NCBI GenBank assembly: GCA_009760855.2
Contig: WPIO01000001.1
Coordinates: forward strand, 1,455,501-1,519,500
DNA: 64,000 nt
Direction of reading: 5' to 3'
Source: Cristatella mucedo
Lineage: Eukaryota; Bryozoa; Phylactolaemata; Cristatellidae
Part shown: positions 59,061 to 64,000 of the stretch, in pieces
Layout: the number at the start of each line of letters is the position of its first letter
Numbering within the stretch: position 1 is the first letter of the stretch
Program-made: the position numbers and the translations under genes
Notes under the pieces: model-generated
Told to the model about the DNA's origin: nothing
What the model saw: the letters and a program-made list of their open reading frames with translations, nothing else
Database searches by the model: none

Positions 59061-61228
59061 ATGTCCGGTCGTCCCCCACGGCGCCGCGTCGGAAGCTGTA
59101 GCCTAAGCATGCTCTACCTCTGTCATCTTCCACTGATCGCGGTGCTTACCGTTGAACTCGGCGGTGTGCAGGCCCACATTGAAAGGGCGGAGCATCCGCT
59201 TGGTCCAGGCCACCTCAAGAAGTTCGGAGAGGGCGGGCCGCAGGTGGAGGTTGATGTAGTCGAGCGGTTTCCCACAGCTGCCGATTTCTTCGAGCATTAC
59301 GCCAAGAAGTCGCGACCGCTGGTGATGAAAGAGGCCGTCAAAAACACGAATGCTTACGCCCTGTGGAAGGACGAATACTTTTTGGGACTCGAAGTGCCTG
59401 AAGCGGGTACTGTGCTCATCGAAACGAAGAAGAAGGAAAACCGGACGCAGCAAAGCATCCGTATGCCGTTCAAAGATTTCGTCGCCGTATATAATGCCAC
59501 CGACTACTATATGGTGGAGCCGGTACCGGAATTTCTGCGGTATTGGATGGCGTTGGGTCTGCATGCTACGGCGTCCATCTGAGTCTTCTCATCCTTGTAC
59601 TTAAACGGCTTCACCTAAGCAAGCTTAGGCTACTTTGGCTAGGCTCATGGGTGGCATCTTTTAGACATGCCACCCGGCGGGGGGGGGGTGGATTAGCGTT
59701 CGTTCCTGGCGTTTGGTCTAATTACATCGTCATTAGTCCTCGAGATTTGAACGCAGCAATTTTACAAACCAAGCGCTGCTACAGGGAATTTTACTCAGCT
59801 TAGACGGAGCACGGTATATCGATAGTTTAATATAAATATATAATGTAAAAATATAATTCACTTATATAGCGCCCCAAGAGAACTTAATCTCTATCCGGGC
59901 GCTTCACATATGCCTCAGGGCTCGAGCCCAAGACCTTGGTCGGGGGAGCACCTTAACCGCTAGACCAAACCATGGAGCAGGCCTTATTGACGTAGTTATT
60001 TGGACAGTGCATTGTGCCTTTCTCTCTAAGTAATGCAGATTCCCAAACTGGTAAAGTCTTGGAAGCTCGAGTTGCAGAGCAAACATGTCATCAGCCCTTG
60101 TCTCACTGTGAGTGGTGATAGTCACCCAATTTCCTAAACACCCATTTGCTATCCATATGGTGGTTTAAGTTCAACAGTTGGATTTTCTGAGTGTGATTGT
60201 TCTCTGCTTATCATCTTTTAGCACACATGGGCACCTATCCAACAGTATAGGACCTAGCATGAGATGATATTAATGAAGTTCTTTAATTGTGGTCACTATA
60301 TTTGAGTTGTTTGATATTGACAGCTTAAACTTTTTTCCAGATAATTGCATTAGGGAAAATGTACGGCCTATTGTAGATAATATACTTTCTGTTTGACTTA
60401 GCTGTTCCCATGGGCTACTGATTACCTCTTCCCATAGGAAGTGTTGTTGGCTTGTCAATTGAAGGAATTTGTGGAAAGCAGAGAGTTTATTCAGCTTCAG
60501 GTATTAAACTAATGTTGAACTAACTGAAGCTACAATTTTGTAAATGGAGTACGAAGCACATTTGGTGTGCTGCCATTGGGCAGTAACTATGACCGATTTT
60601 GAGCCTCTTAGGCTATGTATAGTTCTTTTGTAAACCGATTAGGGTGGCATTGTCCAAGTCAGTGCATTCAGGTCCTGTTGCTTTAAAAACCCTGGCTTCA
60701 ATGTAATTACAACAGAAATGTAAAACAGTAATTGATATAATGCAGGAGAGTTTGTTGTTTTAGGCATGACGTTTCCCTACCTGGCCCATTACAATGTCAA
60801 GACATGATCGACGGTCATTTGGTTGAACACGTAAGTTGCTTGGAACATAGAACTGTGCTCTGCACTGCACCACCATGCAAATGGTCTTGAGGTTTCACCG
60901 AAAGCCAGACAAGTTGCCTCTGTACATACTCCTCTCACGCAAACTCATTTGCATTGTAGATAATGTGGTTCAGCAGTGGCGGAACCAAATCGGTGGTGCA
61001 TACAGACTCTGTCGACAACATCATTTGCCTTTATAGTGGCGAAAAAGGGTTTGTCCTCATCGACCCGCATCGGTTTGGCGCTGCCACCGTGCTGGACCAC
61101 CCGGATGGCTCATATTCGTCGGTGGACGTTGACAGCGTCGACTATGATCGCTACCCGGGTTTTGCTAACGTCGAGTTTCACGTTGCTTCCCTCACCGCCG
61201 GGGACTGCCTTTTCATACCGTACAAATG
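59061..61228 (+). CDS. JmjC/Cupin_8 domain protein with signal peptide, exons 1-3 (3' end missing)
   Basis: Spliced gene joining 59061-59539, 60764-60830 and 60960-61228; 271 residues plus two bases. The start follows an in-frame stop at 59037 and encodes a basic N-terminus, then a hydrophobic stretch (about residues 16-33, LSMLYLCHLPLIAVL) ending VQA, a likely signal peptide cleaved near 38. The N-terminal cupin part has RPLVMKEAVKNTNAY (exon 1). Exon 2 gives PGPLQCQDMI. Exon 3 gives MWFSSGGTKSVVHTDSVDNI with the Fe(II)-binding HxD (His196, Asp198), then AGDCLFIPYKW, where the strand carrying the distal His should begin. The fold is that of 2-oxoglutarate dioxygenases of the Cupin_8 type; the substrate is unknown. 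The signal peptide and two N-glycosylation sites suggest the ER or secretion. The frame joins exactly at both introns. The last exon, with the distal His, was not found in the remaining 2.8 kb. Confidence 0.85.
59540..60763 (+). other. JmjC gene intron 1
   Basis: GT-AG intron of 1224 bases (GTATTG donor) containing a SINE1 copy and otherwise unique AT-rich sequence. Confidence 0.75.
59854..59974 (-). mobile_element. SINE1 copy in JmjC intron 1
   Basis: On the minus strand: CATGGTTTGGTCTAGCGGTT, then a shortened middle, GGGCTCGAGCCCTGAGGCAT (B box), and GTGAAGCGCCCGGATAGAGA with TTAAGTTCTCTTGGGGCGCT (hairpin). It ends in TATAAGTGAATTATA. About 13 bases between the A and B boxes are missing compared with the copy at 57631. 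Confidence 0.83.
60764..60830 (+). CDS. JmjC gene exon 2
   Basis: 67 bases between a TTGTTGTTTTAG acceptor and a perfect GTAAGT donor. It completes the split Arg codon from exon 1 (CG|G) and adds 22 codons, HDVSLPGPLQCQDMIDGHLV and EH. It is too short to stand out as an open frame, but phase and protein fit make it firm. Confidence 0.85.
60960..61228 (+). CDS. JmjC gene exon 3 (HxD iron-binding motif)
   Basis: Acceptor GCATTGTAG, donor GTAAGC at 61229. Phase 0 entry, leaving two bases (TG) of a Trp codon for the next exon. It carries VVHTDSVDN, with the His and Asp of the iron site, and FVLIDPHRFGAATVL. It is clearly richer in G+C than the introns around it. Confidence 0.88.
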
Positions 61229-61757
61229 GTAAGCTTCACACGAGGTCTGAGCAGCTGCAATGGCATGCCTATTTTTCTCATCCCAGTCGGCACCACTGGC
61301 GAGCAAGGCCTCTCCGACTGTGGCCGCCGGCATGGGCTTTGCAGGCCGACTGTGCCTTGTGCGAGTGCCCGGCTGCACCTGCTCTTCAGCTTACCAAAGT
61401 GCCGTGTTGCTTGCTGGCAGCACTATTGCCTCTCAGGGTGACTGCCAAAGCGTGATTCCCAGCCCTCGTGGTACCACGGTAGACGGTGGGCCGCAAGCAT
61501 CTTCTCTGTACCGGGTTGCTGTGAGTGCCTGCTCGTAGCATTAGTTCGGTGATCGTTTGCGTGTCACAGTCTCTGATCTGCATTTGCTGAATCTCAGTGA
61601 GCGCGACCAGGACACTCGAATCCGTTATTGATTCACGGCATCAGTTACCTACTGCTATCCCATCGTGTGTCGCATTGTCGCATGGCGGAGCTTCGTAGCA
61701 CTGCTGCCTGAGCAGGCTGGTTAGCTAGGAGTTGATTAAAAGTTTTTCCTTTACAGC

Positions 61758-61826
61758 AGCTGTGAAGTGCGAATAAAGAGGTTTTGTTCTCTTAGGGCGT
61801 TTTGCATGTCTATTATTATCATTAGA
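61758..61826 (+). mobile_element. SINE1-type tail fragment
   Basis: GTGAAGTGCGAATAAAGAGG, then TTTTGTTCTCTTAGGGCGTT and TTGCATGTCTATTATTATCA. Matches the tail of SINE1 more closely than LINE A (GAATAAAGA in the loop side). The tRNA-like head is gone. Confidence 0.6.
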
Positions 61827-61930
61827 AGAGCCACGTTGCTGCCACCTGGCATAACCCTTCTGTCTCTTATGATTGGCAGCCTCAGGCAAGAAAAAGCTTT
61901 GTCAGTACTTAGGCAAGAGATTGTCTCATG

Positions 61931-62127
61931 ATACGCTGCCACTAACCGAACTTGCATGCTGACCCTGTGCATGTCACCCCTAACCATGTTATTCATTTTT
62001 ATCAAGCATGATATTACTCACCATTTAATCTCAGTTCACTTTGCGGCAAATGTAAAGCGCCTAGAAAGAGATTAAGTTCTCTGAGGGTGCTTTATCAGGT
62101 GCATTATTATTATTATTTTTATTATGC
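61931..62127 (+). mobile_element. LINE A 3' end
   Basis: Complete 3' untranslated block (GCTGCCACTAACCGAACTTG to ACCCCTAACCATGTTATTCA), hairpin (about 62052-62093) and TTATTATTATTATTTTTATT end. Severely 5'-truncated. Confidence 0.9.
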
Positions 62128-62129
62128 TT

Positions 62130-63125
62130 GTGTTTTTGTTTTTGTCTTAGTGACTCGTTATTGCTTATATTTATGCAAGCTACATGCTGTTTTATGTGTT
62201 ATAAGGGGTCGAGGAACACTTAAAATGTAAGCTGCTTATGCAGCTTATTGCCTTTAAGTATGTAAGTGCATCCTTCACGATATAGCCCAATGTCATGGCA
62301 ACCTCAAGCTGAGCCTTTGTGTTTTGCATTCAACATTTTAAAGTTTGGCAAGTCTAACTCACTTGGCCGAATAGCCTGGCTAATCATTGTCTTTCTCGAA
62401 TAAAAGAAAAAGCATGTGTGCACACCTGGTCGTCTGCCTAATAAGCACTGCCATGCCCCCCCCCTCTTGGGGACAGAGCTGTTCCAAATTTATCCAGCAG
62501 AACTGTTGCAGCCACTGCTTGGGATGTTGCCTCGGACTCACAAATATAATCTAGCTGCTTGTGATCTAGTGTCTAGTGAAGTGTGGCATGTGACTGTAGC
62601 TTGTTTTTCTTTTCCCTAGCTCGTGTGCTTGCTACTCGGTTGTTCCACCGGTTGTCTCCACTTGCCGGGTCTCGGATGTAGTCCTATAGCACCAGTTTTG
62701 GGTCGCCGTGTGCATATTTTTAACCAAGTACATTTAGCTAGGTGCACGATCAGCCAGGGCAAATATGGCGTGTATTGTGGTTGCCAGATTGTTGTGCTGC
62801 TACGTTTTACTGTACACTTATGGTTCTGTTTGGTTAATACTTACTCTTTTGCCTGTCTTATGCAATCCCAGACAAGCTAACAATGTTTGACCGTAACCAT
62901 CGGGGATGTGTTAATAATATTTCTACCTGAACTACTCACTGAATGCCCCAAGCTGTGTGCCCATCTAGCTAACCGTGTCTAGCTTATCAGCTGCCCCATC
63001 CCCCCCCCCCGTGCGTCTAGCTGTTTCTACCGAAATGTACCTGATGCCAATGCTCAGGCTGCTTCCGTAGCCGTCTTATATTGATGGCTTTGACTGCCTG
63101 TTGGGTTTGCACCACCTTATCTATG
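62130..63125. other. Unassigned region where the rest of the JmjC gene was expected
   Basis: I searched here and back to 61229 for an exon continuing the JmjC frame after the split Trp codon and found none. A run of 10 C lies at about 63001-63010. Confidence 0.4.
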
Positions 63126-63129
63126 TCTA

Positions 63130-64000
63130 CCTCGTCAGTGTGTAAAACAAGCTTCTCAGCAATACTCACTTAGGTAGAGTCTCTCTGCTAGTTGTGCTTG
63201 ATCTCTCGGGGATGTTTAATGGCATTGATCATCTATCTTGAATGACCATAATCGTGCCTGTGTTATCAGTGGCATTGCACTGCAGTGGCTTAGGTACTAT
63301 CTCAATCAAAGGTTTTTGAGTATTGATGTCCAGACACAGCTGTCACCTGAGGGGCCTTTACAGTATAGCCGTGATGGCACACTAGGTAAGGTGGTTGCTC
63401 TTCCCGACCTCGGTCCTGAGGTCTTGGGTTTGAATCCTGCAGTGGGCGATCCTTTATTGCCTTTGCAAGCAGTGGTGATAGCCTTTAAGGCTTTTCTGCC
63501 ACTATGCAAAAAGAAGATTTGAATCAGCTAGTATTTTTATGGGGTGTCCCCAAAATATATATTTGGTCTGTTTCTTCTCTCTCTCTCTCTTTTACTGATA
63601 TAATTGTAAAGTGAAATGTAGGCTCTAATTGTTCAGATTGTATGCAGGTGTACATGTGCTTTGATCACTCCCTGGTTTCCAGCTCGGCAAACCCTGTTAA
63701 CTCCCTTGCATCCTGAATTGCTGACGTGTCCAACAGTATGACACTCTTTTCTCAACTGAAATAAACTAACTTACTAGTTATGAGATTACGGTTTCTGAGA
63801 AATTGTATAGCCTAGCCATCAAAGTGGCCTCTGCCTGCTTATCAACTTCAGCAGCTGCCCTAAATCTGGGTCCTGTTGCAAAGGCATCTTGTAATACATA
63901 CCACTTTAGCTCCTCAATTAAATCTGCTTACTTTCAGCTACACATTACTATAAAAAAATCTGGCTTGTTTAGACGTTTATTCCCCGGCCATCCGGTGCAT
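63130..64000 (+). mobile_element. Old LINE RT remnant running off the window, split by SINE2
   Basis: Plus-strand pieces: an RVSLLVVLDLS-like block (about 63174-63215), GIALQWLRYYLNQRFLSIDV (63253-63320, matching WFRSYLSGRLQSIDV), and a GVP segment after the SINE2 insertion. CFDHSLVSSSANPVNSLAS-type sequence lies at about 63655-63715, and sequence like KSAYFQLH near 63925. More diverged than the LINE A copies. Its 3' end is outside the window. Confidence 0.72.
63368..63520 (+). mobile_element. SINE2 copy inserted in LINE RT remnant
   Basis: Starts GCCGTGATGGCACACTAGGT, with GGGTTTGAATCCTGC as B box (CG changed to TG). The body GTGGGCGATCCTTTATTGCC runs to the end CACTATGCAAAAAGAAG. Nearly collinear with the copy at 20700-20856, which defines the family. 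The flanks AGTAT on both sides could be a short target duplication. Confidence 0.83.

Noticed and set aside
59103-59564. 153-codon minus frame opposite JmjC exon 1
   Set aside because: Antisense shadow of a GC-rich exon.
61460-61495. TGGTACCACGGTAGACGG as the missing last JmjC exon (Trp-Tyr-His)
   Set aside because: It spells W-Y-H, but no AG acceptor sits at the required position and the following residues do not resemble the family. Chance match.

Overview
The window is metazoan nuclear DNA. It has spliced genes with GT-AG introns, dense non-LTR retrotransposon (LINE) copies with truncated 5' ends, tRNA-derived SINEs, degenerate hAT transposase, long dinucleotide microsatellites and AT-rich gene-poor spacers. 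Nothing fixes the species. The gene content and mixture of CR1/L2-type LINEs fit an invertebrate, and an arthropod such as a tick or other chelicerate is only a guess.

Two host genes are well supported. The first is a 433-codon uninterrupted histidine acid phosphatase on the minus strand (14631-15932). It most resembles the 2-phosphoxylose phosphatase PXYLP1 and lacks a visible membrane anchor. The second is a spliced JmjC/Cupin_8 protein with a signal peptide on the plus strand, with exons at 59061-59539, 60764-60830 and 60960-61228. Its reading frame joins exactly across both introns and runs off into an exon I could not find. Two further candidate exons (623-748 plus, 8436-8700 minus) are open and have splice-like edges but were not identified.

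The rest is mostly a graveyard of mobile elements. One family, called LINE A here, has at least 16 copies or fragments. The most complete (54108-57325) carries 5' sequence, an exonuclease-endonuclease-phosphatase (EEP) domain and a reverse transcriptase (RT) with an internal deletion. All copies that keep the 3' end share a tail that can fold into a hairpin and then run into TTA-type repeats. Older LINE remnants (B, C and unassigned) occur at 22.1, 26-28.5, 37.8, 43.2, 45.3, 47.7, 50.8, 52.0 and 63.1 kb. Two tRNA-derived SINE families are present. SINE1 carries a copy of the LINE A tail hairpin, so LINE A probably mobilises it. SINE2 does not carry this tail. Two hAT (ZMYM1-like) transposase remnants lie 23 kb apart and cover complementary halves of the protein.

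Layout: 0-1.6 kb unassigned with one candidate exon; 1.6-6.9 kb three LINE A copies; 8.4-11.9 kb microsatellite, direct repeats and hAT part 1; 13.6-15.9 kb Tigger-like MITE and phosphatase gene; 20.1-23.2 kb LINE A, SINE2 and LINE B; 26-30.4 kb nested LINEs; 33.0 kb long CT tract; 34.5-35.8 kb hAT part 2; 36.2-39.0 kb degenerate tandem repeat and LINE A; 43.2-46.0 kb LINE/SINE cluster; 46.9-47.5 kb CpG-rich block; 54.1-57.3 kb best LINE A copy; 59.0-61.2 kb JmjC gene; 61.8-64 kb LINE and SINE remnants. LINE and SINE names are local labels, and all family calls come from reading the sequence, not from a database search.
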